The notes: generated by a model not told the origin, from the letters alone. Positions 16,332 through 24,554 are shown, counted from the stretch's first letter. The stretch: DNA of 64,000 nt from Massilia mucilaginosa (GCF_011682145.1 NZ_WHJH01000037.1:1-64000); one strand, 5' to 3'. A program made the numbers and translations.

Positions 16332-16670
16332 TTATTTGCGGCCCAGGATCACACCGACCAGCAAGCCGACGCTGGCAGCGGCGGCGATGGTGCGCCATGG
16401 GTTGTCCTTAACATAGACATCGGCGGTGTGCGCCAGTTCCTTACCTTTGACGATTGCTTGACCTTGCACTTGCGATGCCTTGCCCAGCGCCACGTCCAGC
16501 ATTTCCATGCCGCGTGCGCGCATGTCTTCGGCTTTCTCGCCGGTCAGTGCGGCCGCTGCGGACAGCAGGGTCTGGGCATCCTTGACCAGGGTCTTGACGT
16601 CGGTTTGCACGGCGTTCACGTTGCCGTTCAGGTTCGAAGCGCCGTTCGTGCGGGTGTTGGTATCTAACAT
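16332..16670 (-). CDS. DUF883 family protein (YqjD/ElaB-like)
   Basis: Protein of 112 residues in the DUF883 family. A long amphipathic helix covers residues 20-80 and a C-terminal membrane anchor follows the family signature VKDNPWRTIAAAASVGLLVGVILGRK, here at about 86-112. YqjD and ElaB of E. coli attach ribosomes to the inner membrane in stationary phase, so a similar role is possible. It is followed by the YqjE-like gene and preceded by the ferritin-like gene on the same strand, and probably belongs to the operon controlled by palindrome site 5. Confidence 0.9.
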   Translation of the reverse strand: MLDTNTRTNGASNLNGNVNAVQTDVKTLVKDAQTLLSAAAALTGEKAEDMRARGMEMLDVALGKASQVQGQAIVKGKELAHTADVYVKDNPWRTIAAAASVGLLVGVILGRK

Positions 16671-16733
16671 GATGAACTCCAGTGGTGGGTTGAAAAAAGT
16701 CTGTAAAGTGCTACCGTTTTTGCTTTTGGGCTC

Positions 16734-17273
16734 TTAATGAGCCAGCAAGTCACGCATGTCGTCCGCGTGCTCTTCTTCGACCGCCATGATGCTCACCAGC
16801 AGCGCCTTGGTGGTCGGGTCCTTCTCGCCGATGGCGGCAATCATCTGACGGTACGACTCGATCGCCACGCGCTCGGCGATCAGGTTGGAACGGATCATCG
16901 CTTGCACGTCGTCCGAATCGTCGTACTCGGCATGGCTGCGCGCGGTCAGGGTGGCCGGATTGAAATTCGGCGAACCATTGAGCTGGACGATGCGTTCGGC
17001 CAGCGAATCGGCGTGTTCCTGCTCCTGTTGCGCGTGCTCCAGGAATTCGGCCTTGATCGGACCGTTGCCCACGCCGCTGACGGTGTAGTAGTGGCGCTTG
17101 TAGCGCAGCACGCACACCAGTTCGGTGGCGAGCGCGTCGTTCAGCATGTTGATGACCGCTTCACGATCGGCGGCGTAGCCGTCGGTGACGGCGCCGTCGT
17201 CGAGATTGGCGGCTGCCTGGCGGATGGCTTTCACGTCGAAACCGTGCGCCAGTGGCTTGGTATTGTCGTCCAT
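16734..17273 (-). CDS. ferritin-like/bacterioferritin-type protein
   Basis: Four-helix ferritin-like protein of 179 residues. Di-iron ligand motifs are visible: a first-helix Glu in ATELVCVLRYKRHYY (about 50-63), EHAQQEQEHA (about 81-90), then LIAERVAIESY (about 131-141) and VEEEHADDM (about 166-174). It would bind iron and probably oxidise Fe(II), protecting against peroxide and iron stress. It lies 55 bases after the OmpA lipoprotein gene on the same strand. A one-mismatch relative of the Crp-like palindrome (17312-17325) lies in that gap, which I do not count as a site. Confidence 0.85.
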   Translation of the reverse strand: MDDNTKPLAHGFDVKAIRQAAANLDDGAVTDGYAADREAVINMLNDALATELVCVLRYKRHYYTVSGVGNGPIKAEFLEHAQQEQEHADSLAERIVQLNGSPNFNPATLTARSHAEYDDSDDVQAMIRSNLIAERVAIESYRQMIAAIGEKDPTTKALLVSIMAVEEEHADDMRDLLAH

Positions 17274-17328
17274 GGTGATTCCTTTACTGTATTTACTCTA
17301 TATGATGCGTAGTGCGATTGCGTTCGTA

Positions 17329-18264
17329 TTAACGGCGCGGCGCGATCGCGGCACCTTCGTTCGACAGCACGATTTCAACGCGGCGGTTCATCTGGCGGTT
17401 GCCGGCGTTATCGTTCGGCGCGACCGGGAAGGCTTCGCCGTATGCGCGCATCGCGACGCGGTCACGGGCAACGCCCATCTCGACCAGCGCGGCGCGCACC
17501 GAAGAGGCGCGCTTTTCCGACAATTGCTGGTTATGCGCGGTGCTGCCGGTACTGTCGGTGAACCCTTCGACCAGCACGCTGCGGTTCGGGTTCTGTGCCA
17601 GCGCATCGGCCAGCTTGCGCAAGGTCGCCTGGCCGTTCGCGGTCAAGTTGGCCTGGTCCACGCCGAACAGCACGTCGCCGATCGTGATGATCAGGCCGCG
17701 TTCGGTTTTCTTCGCTTGCAGGTCGGTCATCAGTGCTTCGAGCTGGGCGGCGCGCGCCTGGGCTTCGCGGGTCTGGGCTTCGGCGGCGGCGACCTGGCCT
17801 TGTGCGGCGGCAGCCTGGTTCTGGGCGGCGGCGGCATCGGCCGAAGCGGCGGCGGCGGCGGCCTTGGCGGCGGCGGCATCCATCTTGGCGCGGTCGGCTT
17901 CGACGGTGCGCGCTTCGAGGCGCACGGCGTCGCGTTCTTTGCCGGAAGCGGCGATATCGGCTTCAGCCTGCTTCTGCTTGGCGATTTCTTGTGCGGTGGC
18001 GATTTTTTGCTTGGCCAGATAGGCCAGCTTGTCGATCTGCTCCAGGCTGTCCTTGCGGGCGGCGGCGGCGTTGGCTTGATCCAGCGCTTCGCTGGCCTGC
18101 TTGAATTCCAGCGGGGCGAAGGTCGACACGCGCGAATTATTGTTGGCGGCGACGAAATCGCCACGGGCCTGGTCCAGCAATGGGGTGGTGGTCGGTACGC
18201 TGCTGCAAGCGCCGAGGGTCAGGACGGCGGCGAGGATGGCGGTTTTGATCAGGGTATGTTTCAT
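17329..18264 (-). CDS. DUF4398/OmpA-domain lipoprotein
   Basis: Outer-membrane lipoprotein of 311 residues. Lipobox LGAC (Cys about 20); a DUF4398-type helical region (about 25-90, ARGDFVAANNNSRVS and ASEALDQANAAAARKD); a long Ala/Gln/Glu coiled coil (about 90-185); and a C-terminal OmpA domain (about 192-305) with VLVEGFTDSTGS, LSEKRASSVRAAL and NRRVEIVL. It would link the outer membrane to peptidoglycan through a long rod. It follows the separate DUF4398 lipoprotein by 150 bases on the same strand and appears to be an enlarged partner of it. Confidence 0.9.
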   Translation of the reverse strand: MKHTLIKTAILAAVLTLGACSSVPTTTPLLDQARGDFVAANNNSRVSTFAPLEFKQASEALDQANAAAARKDSLEQIDKLAYLAKQKIATAQEIAKQKQAEADIAASGKERDAVRLEARTVEADRAKMDAAAAKAAAAAASADAAAAQNQAAAAQGQVAAAEAQTREAQARAAQLEALMTDLQAKKTERGLIITIGDVLFGVDQANLTANGQATLRKLADALAQNPNRSVLVEGFTDSTGSTAHNQQLSEKRASSVRAALVEMGVARDRVAMRAYGEAFPVAPNDNAGNRQMNRRVEIVLSNEGAAIAPRR

Positions 18265-18414
18265 GGAAGTGTTCCTTTTGTTGTCATGGCGCCATATGGC
18301 GCGGAGTTCAAACGTTTTCTTGTGCTCTGGGTACTGCTGTGCGCGGCCAGTTGGCCTGCGCTGCCGCTGTGAGGGCGCGCGGCATTTGTCCGCTGTGCAG
18401 ACTTATTGGTATTT

Positions 18415-18807
18415 TTATTGTTGCGGCTTGTTGGCGCGGTCGACTTCTTCGCGCAGCACGCGCAGGTCATCCTGGAGTGCGTTGGCGGCGGTGGTCGCCT
18501 TGGCCGAATTGGCCTTGCTCTGGGCCAGCTTGGCATCGGCCTGGGCCTGGGTCGCCAGTTCGCGCGCCAGTTTGTAATCCTTGGCGGCCAGGGCCTGGTT
18601 GGCCTGCATCATCTTGGTGCGGGCCGCGTTGATTTCTTCCGGAGCCAGATCGGCGGCGCCGGCGCTCACAGCGTTTTCGACGGCATTCTTCGACACGGCC
18701 ACATCCGCCGTTGCCGGTGCTTTTTGGGAACTGGCGCAAGCGACCAGTGTCATAACCAGTGCGGCGCAAAGAACTTTACTGACTTGATTCTTGATTTGTG
18801 CATTCAT
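18415..18807 (-). CDS. DUF4398 lipoprotein
   Basis: Predicted lipoprotein of 130 residues: signal peptide with lipobox LVAC (Cys about 24), then a helical DUF4398 domain (about 40-120) rich in Ala, Lys and Gln (EEINAARTKMMQANQALAAKD in part). ATG at 18807 has GGAGAAACACG upstream; the longer frame to 18888 is rejected. It heads a minus-strand run of six genes ending at the terminator 15321-15359. Palindrome site 5 and a TATAAC -10 hexamer lie upstream. It probably works with the OmpA/DUF4398 lipoprotein next to it. Confidence 0.85.
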   Translation of the reverse strand: MNAQIKNQVSKVLCAALVMTLVACASSQKAPATADVAVSKNAVENAVSAGAADLAPEEINAARTKMMQANQALAAKDYKLARELATQAQADAKLAQSKANSAKATTAANALQDDLRVLREEVDRANKPQQ

Positions 18808-18872
18808 CGTGTTTCTCCATGAGGTGTAGTGATGTCGTGATAACGTTATAAGCTGATTTATTGGCAAGTTCG

Positions 18873-18886
18873 GTTCGCTGCCGCAC
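18873..18886. promoter_or_regulatory. Crp-like palindrome site 5 (minus-strand operon)
   Basis: GTTCG-ctgc-CGCAC, followed by A. On the minus strand TATAAC begins 22 bases downstream (18850-18845), the best -10 match of the set. The DUF4398 start is 65 bases away. The site is 50 bp centre-to-centre from site 6. Confidence 0.7.
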
Positions 18887-18922
18887 ATAGCAAATGTTTT
18901 GTGTGCAAGGGGCTTGCCGACC

Positions 18923-18936
18923 GTGCGCTAACGTAC
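18923..18936. promoter_or_regulatory. Crp-like palindrome site 6 (AsmA promoter)
   Basis: GTGCG-ctaa-CGTAC, followed by A. It lies 56 bases before the AsmA start. The hexamer at the usual position (18959-18964, TTAAAG) is a weak -10, the poorest of the set. Confidence 0.6.
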
Positions 18937-18992
18937 ACAAAAACGCCACCCATATCGCTTAAAGTGACCCTGTTCCCACAATAAGGATAGTC

Positions 18993-21077
18993 ATGAGTCA
19001 AGCCGCCCCGGTCCCGTCCGGCCGCCGCACACCGCTAGCGCGCCGCACCAAGATTGTTCTGGCCATCGTGGCCGTGCTGGTCGCCATTCCACTGATCGTG
19101 CTTGCCATCGTGCTCACCTACGACTGGAACAAGGCGCGCCCGTGGCTCAACGCCAAGGCCAGCGAAGCGATCGAGCGCCCGTTCGACATCAAAGGCAACC
19201 TCGACCTGAGCTGGGAAAAGCCGGCCGCCGTCATGGCCGAGCGCGACCGCACCTGGCGCGACCTGGTGCCCTGGCCGCACCTGGTCGCCAACGACGTGCA
19301 TGTCGGCCAGCCGGCCGGGATGGGGACGGGCGACATGGCCTCCGTCAGGCAGTTCTCTTTCTCGCTCAACCCCTTCGCCCTGCTGCACAAGACCATCTCC
19401 ATTCCCGTGCTGCGCTTCGACGCGCCGGCCGTCGACCTGCGGCGCGACAAGGCTGGCAAGAACAACTGGACCTTCCGCAACGAAGACCAGCCAGCGCGCT
19501 GGAAGCTCGACCTGGAACGGGTCGTCTTCACCAAGGGCGTGGTCAAGTTCAACGATGCGCTCGAGGACATCGACCTGACGGCCGACGTCGACACCGTCAA
19601 CGCCGATCCCGCCTACGGGATCAGCTGGACGCTGCGCGGCACCTATAACGACGGCCCCGTGACCGGCGGTGGCAAGGCCGGCGCGGTGCTCTCGCTCAAG
19701 GAGCAGAGCACGCCCTACCCGGTCCAGGCCGACCTGCGCGTTGGAAAAACCCACATCGAAATCGAAGGCACGGTCACCAAGCCGACCAAGCTGGCGGCGG
19801 TCGATGTGCGCCTCAAACTCTCGGGCGCCAGCATGGCGCGCCTGTATACCCTGACCGGGCTGCTGCTGCCGGAAACGCCGGCCTTTCGCACCGAGGGTCG
19901 CCTGACCGGCGAACTGGGCGAGGCCGGCAGCCGCTGGATCTACGACAAATTTACCGGCAAGGTGGGGTCGAGCGATATCGCCGGGCACATGGAATACCGG
20001 ACCGGCAAACCGCGCGGCAAACTGAGCGGCAAGGTGGCGTCGAAACTCCTGCAGTTCGCCGACCTGGGGCCGCTGGTCGGGGCCGACTCGAACGCCAGCA
20101 AAGAGGCGCGCGGGGTCGAGGCGGTGCAGCCGAGCGGCAAGGTGCTGCCGGTCGAATCGTTCCGCACCGAACGCTGGACCGCGATCGACGCCGACGTGCA
20201 TTACGCGGCGGAGCGCATCGTGCGCGAAAAACAGCTGCCGATCAGCAAACTCTCCACCCACCTGATCCTCAAGGATGGCGTGCTGACCCTGGCGCCGATG
20301 AATTTCCAGATGGCCGGCGGCAGCGTCACCTCCACCATCAAGCTCGACGGCAGCGGCCAGGGCAAGCAAGCCATCAAGGCCACCGCCAGGGTCAGCGCGC
20401 GCCATATCAAGATCAAGGAACTGTTCCCCTCGGTGGAAGGCATGAAGGCCACGGTCGGCCAGATCAACGGCGACGCCCAGCTGTCCGCCACCGGCAATTC
20501 GGTGGCCACCTTGCTGGCGGCCTCGAACGGCGAAGTCAAGGCGCTGATCGACGAAGGTACGGTGAGCAAGATGCTGCTCGAACAGGCCGGCCTGAACATC
20601 GGCAATATCGTGCTGACCAAACTGTTCGGCGACAAGCAGGTCAAGCTCAATTGCATGGCCAGCGATTTCCAGGTCACCAACGGCCTGATGCAGACGCGCA
20701 CCTTCGTGGTCGATACCGAAGAGGCGGCCATCACCGGCGACGGCACTATCAACCTGGCCAACGAACAGATGGACCTGACCCTGAATCCGCAGACCAAGGG
20801 CTTGCGCATCTTTTCGCTGCGCTCGCCCCTGCACCTGCGCGGCAGCTTCTCCAAGCCCGAGGTGAGCGTCGACAAGGGCGTGCTGGCCCTGAAGGCGGGC
20901 GGCGCGGTGGCGCTGGGCCTGGTCGCGGCGCCGGCCGCCCTGCTGCCCTTGGTCAACACCGGTCCAGGCCAGGAAAGCGGCTGCGGGCGCTTGCTGGCCG
21001 AGGCGCGCGAAAAGCCGGTGGCGCCGCCGCCGGGCAAGAGCATCCCCGCCGCCCAGAACGTTCGCCCGCGCCGCTGA
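18993..21077 (+). CDS. AsmA-family inner membrane protein
   Basis: AsmA-type protein of 694 residues, a family now linked to phospholipid transfer between inner and outer membranes. One N-terminal membrane helix (about 22-45, IVLAIVAVLVAIPLIVLAIVL in the sequence) is followed by the AsmA N-terminal domain and a long beta-rich periplasmic region. The C-terminal AsmA_2 portion includes GEVKALIDEGTVSKMLLE and the conserved LRLRGSF-like motif LHLRGSFSKPEVSVD. The end has a CGRLL tail and is basic. It is transcribed alone, divergent from the DUF4398 operon. A Crp-like palindrome lies upstream. Confidence 0.9.
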   Translation: MSQAAPVPSGRRTPLARRTKIVLAIVAVLVAIPLIVLAIVLTYDWNKARPWLNAKASEAIERPFDIKGNLDLSWEKPAAVMAERDRTWRDLVPWPHLVANDVHVGQPAGMGTGDMASVRQFSFSLNPFALLHKTISIPVLRFDAPAVDLRRDKAGKNNWTFRNEDQPARWKLDLERVVFTKGVVKFNDALEDIDLTADVDTVNADPAYGISWTLRGTYNDGPVTGGGKAGAVLSLKEQSTPYPVQADLRVGKTHIEIEGTVTKPTKLAAVDVRLKLSGASMARLYTLTGLLLPETPAFRTEGRLTGELGEAGSRWIYDKFTGKVGSSDIAGHMEYRTGKPRGKLSGKVASKLLQFADLGPLVGADSNASKEARGVEAVQPSGKVLPVESFRTERWTAIDADVHYAAERIVREKQLPISKLSTHLILKDGVLTLAPMNFQMAGGSVTSTIKLDGSGQGKQAIKATARVSARHIKIKELFPSVEGMKATVGQINGDAQLSATGNSVATLLAASNGEVKALIDEGTVSKMLLEQAGLNIGNIVLTKLFGDKQVKLNCMASDFQVTNGLMQTRTFVVDTEEAAITGDGTINLANEQMDLTLNPQTKGLRIFSLRSPLHLRGSFSKPEVSVDKGVLALKAGGAVALGLVAAPAALLPLVNTGPGQESGCGRLLAEAREKPVAPPPGKSIPAAQNVRPRR

Positions 21078-21105
21078 ATCCGAAAAATTGCGTTTTGTCA
21101 CTTAT

Positions 21106-21119
21106 GTGCGTTGCCGAAC
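21106..21119. promoter_or_regulatory. Crp-like palindrome site 7 (BON operon promoter)
   Basis: TGTGCG-ttgc-CGAACA, with TAATCT at 21142-21147, exactly 22 bases downstream. It lies 100 bases before the second BON lipoprotein gene. Confidence 0.7.
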
Positions 21120-21219
21120 AGACCACGAGCTCGGCAGGCCCTAATCTAGACACATCGGTTGGGCGACAAGCACCGCCGAACGCATAACAACATAGACCAC
21201 CACCATAGAGGAACACACC

Positions 21220-21531
21220 ATGAAAAACCTGAAAATCGTATCGACCCTGATCGCCGCCCTGATGCTGACCACCGTCGTTGGCTGCGCCGCGACCGACAAA
21301 AAAGAAAGCGTGGGCGAATACGTTGACGACAGCGTGATCACCACCAGCGTCAAAGCGGCCATCGTCAATGAGCCGACCCTGAAAGTTGCTGAAATCAACG
21401 TTGAAACCTTCAAAGGCGTGGTTCAGCTGAGCGGCTTCGTTGCTGCGCAAGACAGCATCGCTACCGCCGGCAAAGTTGCCCGCAACGTCAAAGGTGTGAA
21501 GCAAGTCAAAAACGACATTCGCATGAAGTAA
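21220..21531 (+). CDS. BON-domain lipoprotein, copy 2
   Basis: Lipoprotein of 103 residues, paralogous to the BON protein at 11727. Lipobox VVGC (Cys about 22) and a single BON domain (about 36-102) with DDSVITTSVKAAIVNEP, INVETFKGVVQLSGFV and VKNDIRMK. The two copies share the INVETFKG-VQLSGFV core almost exactly. GAGGAA precedes the ATG. The small glycine-zipper lipoprotein gene starts 25 bases after it and shares the transcript. Periplasmic membrane protection under stress is inferred from the family. Confidence 0.9.
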   Translation: MKNLKIVSTLIAALMLTTVVGCAATDKKESVGEYVDDSVITTSVKAAIVNEPTLKVAEINVETFKGVVQLSGFVAAQDSIATAGKVARNVKGVKQVKNDIRMK

Positions 21532-21556
21532 GCTTTACAATTAAAGAGGCACTATC

Positions 21557-21778
21557 ATGAAAACAATCAAGCAACTGGTAATGAGCGCGACACTGGTAAC
21601 AGTAGCGCTCGGTTTGGGTGGCTGCGCAGGCATGTCGGCCCAGGATAAGAACACGGCCATCGGCGCCGGCGCAGGCGCAGTTGTCGGTGGCGTACTGACC
21701 GGCGGCAGCGCTGTCGGTACCGTTGGCGGCGCTGCCGTCGGCGGCGTCATCGGCAATCAGGTCAAGCCACCGAAATGA
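21557..21778 (+). CDS. small glycine-zipper lipoprotein
   Basis: Lipoprotein of 73 residues, mostly signal peptide and glycine zipper. Lipobox LGGC (Cys about 24), a short polar linker (AGMSAQDKNTAIG), then a GxxxG-type helix pair (GAGAGAVVGGVLTGG and VGTVGGAAVGGVIGNQ) and the end KPPK. It lacks the C-terminal domain of the larger relatives at 12871 and 23063. AGAGGCAC precedes the ATG. It is the last gene before a terminator and is co-transcribed with the BON lipoprotein. Confidence 0.85.
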   Translation: MKTIKQLVMSATLVTVALGLGGCAGMSAQDKNTAIGAGAGAVVGGVLTGGSAVGTVGGAAVGGVIGNQVKPPK

Positions 21779-21798
21779 TCCGGCTTGCCTGATTGAAG

Positions 21799-21837
21799 AA
21801 AAACCTCGCCAACGGCCCCGTTCGCGGGGTTTTTTTA
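21799..21837 (+). terminator. intrinsic terminator of the BON/glycine-zipper operon
   Basis: AAAACCTCGC pairs with GCGGGGTTTT (one wobble) across a loop, followed by a T-run. It begins 20 bases after the small lipoprotein stop. Confidence 0.8.
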
Positions 21838-22098
21838 CGCCTGCGTCTTTCTGGAAACGGCAAGCAGCCGCCGTTCGCTTTCTTCAACTTGCAGCGCGGG
21901 ATGATCGGCGGCGCGCCGGGAATAACTTTGGGGATGGGGGCTTCGCACGTCGGGACGGTGTCGTCGGCAATGCCCGGCAGGGTATGCTGGCTGCCGGCTG
22001 CGCAGGCGGGGGAGGATTGAACGGCAGCGGCATGCAGGATGCGCAAACGGGCGCCTCCGGACCGCGGCGGGCCCGCAAGGCGCGCGCTGCCCGCCGGT

Positions 22099-22830
22099 TC
22101 AGACGAAGGCGGTCGACAGCGCGCTCGCGCCTGCTTCCTTGACGATCTCGTAGCATTTGCAGGAGGCTGCGGCCAGTCCCTGCACGTCGAGGATCTCGAT
22201 ATTGCCGCGGCTGTAGATGATCAGCCCCTGCTGCTGCAGGGCGCTGGCGGCCTTGGTCACGCCGACCCGGCGCACACCGAGCGCATGCGCCAGGAATTCG
22301 TGCGTCAGGTGAAATTTGTCGGACTTGAGGCGGTCGCGCGTGATGAGCAGCGAACGCGCCAGGCGCGCTTCGAGCACATGGAAGCGGCTGCACACGGCGA
22401 TCTGGATCGCCTGCGCCAGCAGGGTATCGGTGTAGCGGTACAGCACCCGCTGCAGGGCCGGATTGCGCGCGAACTCGGTGCGGAACTTGGCGCTGTCCAT
22501 GCGGCTGGCGCAACCGGCGCGCTGGACGATGGCGCGTGTCTGCGCCGTGTCGTGACCGAGCGCGACGGTCGCGCCCAGCATGCCTTCACGCCCCACCAGG
22601 CCGACCTCGAGCGTCATGCGCCCTTCGGCCACGCCCAGCAGCGAAATCAGGCTGTCGTGCGGAAAATAGATATGGCGGACCGGCTCGGCCGGCTCGTACA
22701 GCACCTCGCCCACTTCCACCTGTACCGGTTCGAGCAAGGGAGACAGCCGCGCAAGGTCGCTGTGCGGCAAGGCGGCGAGCAGCTGGTTGCCGTTCGGGTG
22801 GTCGAACTCAACGGCGGAAACGTGATTCAT
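22099..22830 (-). CDS. Crp/Fnr-family transcriptional regulator 1
   Basis: Regulator of 243 residues: N-terminal cyclic-nucleotide-like sensor fold (about 15-140, with GEVLYEPAEPVRHIYFPHDSLISLL in two strands) and a C-terminal HTH_Crp_2 domain (about 150-225). The recognition region reads LAHALGVRRVGVTKAAS, followed by LIIYSRGNIEILD. Neither the Fnr iron-sulphur cysteines nor a clear cAMP-binding RxS motif is seen. ATG at 22830 has GGAGGGAG upstream; the longer frame to 22941 lacks this. Palindrome site 8 lies 142 bases upstream. It is the best candidate, together with the regulator at 55383, to bind the GTNCG-N4-CGNAC sites. Confidence 0.88.
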   Translation of the reverse strand: MNHVSAVEFDHPNGNQLLAALPHSDLARLSPLLEPVQVEVGEVLYEPAEPVRHIYFPHDSLISLLGVAEGRMTLEVGLVGREGMLGATVALGHDTAQTRAIVQRAGCASRMDSAKFRTEFARNPALQRVLYRYTDTLLAQAIQIAVCSRFHVLEARLARSLLITRDRLKSDKFHLTHEFLAHALGVRRVGVTKAASALQQQGLIIYSRGNIEILDVQGLAAASCKCYEIVKEAGASALSTAFV

Positions 22831-22971
22831 CGCTCCCTCCGGTGGGCGGTGCGCGCGGTCGGCCATGAGACAAAACGGATAGCGATCATTAGATAGGTAA
22901 GGCCTGGTTGTTACGACAGATACATTTACAAACAATTTCAATCAGCGTAACGGCAATAATAGGCAAAGTAT

Positions 22972-22985
22972 GTACGGTGACGCAC
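22972..22985. promoter_or_regulatory. Crp-like palindrome site 8
   Basis: TGTACG-gtga-CGCAC in the region between Crp/Fnr regulator 1 (minus) and the glycine-zipper gene at 23063 (plus, 77 bases away). A GAGAAT hexamer lies 22 bases downstream on the plus strand (23008-23013) and TACGCT on the minus strand (22949-22944). It could serve both genes, with autoregulation of the crp gene. Confidence 0.6.
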
Positions 22986-23062
22986 GGAAGGGCTGCCCCA
23001 TCCTCGGGAGAATGGGGTCCATCAACCCGACAGTGCACTACCAAACATAACAAGGAATCATC

Positions 23063-23806
23063 ATGACGACGCCCTCCTCCCCTGCGCCCCGTAGCGCCCA
23101 GCATCCGCTGCTGATCGCCGCCGCCGTCGCGGTGATCGTGTTTTGCGGGGCCGGCACGGCCGCCATCCTCGGCTGGATTCCCTCGTCCATCGGCGGCACG
23201 CCCGCCACGACCGAACTGTCCGAAATCGACCGCGCGGTGCTGGCCTCCAAACTGCAAAGCGGCGCTGCGCCGCAGACCCTGGCCGCACTCGATGCGCCCG
23301 CCAGCGACTCCCAGCGCCACCACGCCGCGCAGCGTGCCGAGAACGAGCGCATGGACGACCTGCGTGCCGAGCGCGAACGCGAAGAAAAACGCGACGCCGC
23401 CCAGGAAGCCGCACGCAAACCGGCACCGGTGCCGCGCAACGCGGCATCCGAACCGGCGCGCGAGCGCTGGTGCAACCATTGCGGCAATATCGAATCGGTG
23501 CGTGAAGTCACCCGGCGCGCACAAGGCAGCGGCCTGGGCGCGGCCGGCGGCGCGGTGCTCGGCGGCCTGCTCGGTAACCAGGTCGGCGGCGGCAATGGCC
23601 GCAAGCTCGCCACCGTCGCCGGTGCGGTCGGCGGCGCGGTGGTCGGCAACCAGGTCGAAGGCAATCTGAAAGCGACGCGCAGTTACGAAATCCGCGTGCG
23701 TCTCGACGACGGCGGAGCGCGCACCTTCCATCAGCAGAGCGCGGCCGGCTGGCGCACCGGCGACCGGGTCAAGGTGATCGACGGGACCCTGCGTCCGGCC
23801 GTCTGA
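23063..23806 (+). CDS. membrane-anchored glycine-zipper 2TM protein
   Basis: Protein of 247 residues with an N-terminal membrane anchor instead of a lipobox (PLLIAAAVAVIVFCGAGTAAIL, about 15-36), a charged helical region (about 75-120), a WCNHCGNIESV motif with a Cys pair (about 136-146), a glycine zipper (about 155-200) and a C-terminal domain (YEIRVRLDDGGARTF and TGDRVKVIDG). The zipper and C-terminal domain are paralogous to the lipoprotein at 12871. The CNHC pair could bind metal or form a disulphide. Site 8 lies 77 bases upstream and a terminator follows. Confidence 0.85.
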   Translation: MTTPSSPAPRSAQHPLLIAAAVAVIVFCGAGTAAILGWIPSSIGGTPATTELSEIDRAVLASKLQSGAAPQTLAALDAPASDSQRHHAAQRAENERMDDLRAEREREEKRDAAQEAARKPAPVPRNAASEPARERWCNHCGNIESVREVTRRAQGSGLGAAGGAVLGGLLGNQVGGGNGRKLATVAGAVGGAVVGNQVEGNLKATRSYEIRVRLDDGGARTFHQQSAAGWRTGDRVKVIDGTLRPAV

Positions 23807-23833
23807 TCCGACCCGGCTGTACTAAAAAACAAC

Positions 23834-23867
23834 GCCGCGTGGTCATTTCCACGCGGCTTATTCTTTT
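23834..23867 (+). terminator. intrinsic terminator
   Basis: GCCGCGTGG and CCACGCGGC with a 6-base loop, followed by TTATTCTTTT. It ends the transcript of the glycine-zipper gene at 23063. Confidence 0.85.
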
Positions 23868-23879
23868 CTACTTTGCAAT

Positions 23880-23893
23880 GTGCGCCAACGAAC
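23880..23893. promoter_or_regulatory. Crp-like palindrome site 9
   Basis: TGTGCG-ccaa-CGAAC, immediately after the preceding terminator. GAAAAT lies at 23916-23921, 22 bases downstream. It is 84 bases before the small membrane protein start at 23978. Confidence 0.65.
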
Positions 23894-23977
23894 CGATTTG
23901 CTGATGAGCAAGCGCGAAAATAGCTTCACGCCTGCAGCAAAAGGCGCGGCAGTATCACCAGAGACGAAGGAATGATC

Positions 23978-24208
23978 ATGAACCGCATGGTTTGGATCGG
24001 CATTTTAGCTTGGGGCATTATCGTGACGCTGTTTGGATTCAGCGCCGCGGGACCTGTCGCGGCGGGCAGCAGCGCCACAATGCAGGCCCAGGATGTGGTG
24101 TTCCTGATTGCCGGCGGCCTGGTGGCCTGCCTGATCGCTCTCGTTGGCCTGGCGGGCGTATTCGGCTGGTTGCCCGTCTTGCAAAACGAACAAAAAACTT
24201 ATTCTTAA
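23978..24208 (+). CDS. small two-helix membrane protein
   Basis: Protein of 76 residues with two hydrophobic segments (MVWIGILAWGIIVTLFGFSA at about 3-23 and VVFLIAGGLVACLIALVGLAGVFG, split across about 38-62) and a short polar end. AAGGA is 6 bases before ATG 23978; the ATG at 23972 is too close to it. It is preceded by palindrome site 9 and followed 92 bases later by the lmo0937-type gene, which has its own palindrome. No family recognised; it fits the small membrane stress proteins around it. Confidence 0.7.
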   Translation: MNRMVWIGILAWGIIVTLFGFSAAGPVAAGSSATMQAQDVVFLIAGGLVACLIALVGLAGVFGWLPVLQNEQKTYS

Positions 24209-24209
24209 T

Positions 24210-24223
24210 GTACGCCAGCGTAC
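24210..24223. promoter_or_regulatory. Crp-like palindrome site 10
   Basis: TGTACG-ccag-CGTAC, starting 2 bases after the preceding stop codon. CATACT lies at 24246-24251, 22 bases downstream and preceded by TG. It is 77 bases before the lmo0937-type gene. Confidence 0.7.
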
Positions 24224-24300
24224 GGAGCGGCATGCCAGAGTTCTGCATACTGCAAGCACGACATACCAGTCGTCTATAAAAACCCACCGAGGACAAAATC

Positions 24301-24447
24301 ATGCTCTATACAATCGCCGTAGTACTTCTGATCCTGTGGCTGCTTGGATTGGTCACTTCCTATACAATTGGCGGCTTCATCCACATTCTGCTGGTTGTCG
24401 CTGTTATCATGATCCTGGTTCGCCTTATCAGCGGCCGAGGTATCTAG
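24301..24447 (+). CDS. lmo0937-family small membrane protein
   Basis: Very small protein of 48 residues of the lmo0937/DUF5670 family: MLYTIAVVLLILWLLGLV, then the conserved TSYTIGGFIHILLVVAVIMILVRLI core in two helices, and the end SGRGI. GAGGACAAAATC precedes the ATG. Such proteins are common and often stress-induced, with unknown function. It has its own Crp-like palindrome and -10 hexamer. Confidence 0.88.
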   Translation: MLYTIAVVLLILWLLGLVTSYTIGGFIHILLVVAVIMILVRLISGRGI

Positions 24448-24480
24448 CTGACGCATCATCCGGCCATCGACTGATGTCCG

Positions 24481-24531
24481 ATCCGTTTCGCGGTCGTGCC
24501 TGGCGTAGCCTGGTGTGACAGCGAAACGGAT
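24481..24531. repeat. inverted repeat before the OmpA/glycine-zipper gene
   Basis: ATCCGTTTCGC (24481-24491) and GCGAAACGGAT (24521-24531) form an 11-bp stem around a 29-base loop, followed by TAATTACTTTT. It may terminate the lmo0937 transcript or structure the leader of the next gene. Confidence 0.55.
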
Positions 24532-24554
24532 TAATTACTTTTAGGAGCCACACT

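Noticed and set aside
17312-17325. GTGCG-attg-CGTTC before the ferritin-like gene
   Set aside because: One base differs from the symmetric core, and the gene lies inside an operon headed by site 5; not counted as a regulon site.
19035-21101. Antisense frame over the AsmA gene
   Set aside because: High GC creates open antisense frames; the plus-strand product has a clear membrane helix and AsmA motifs.
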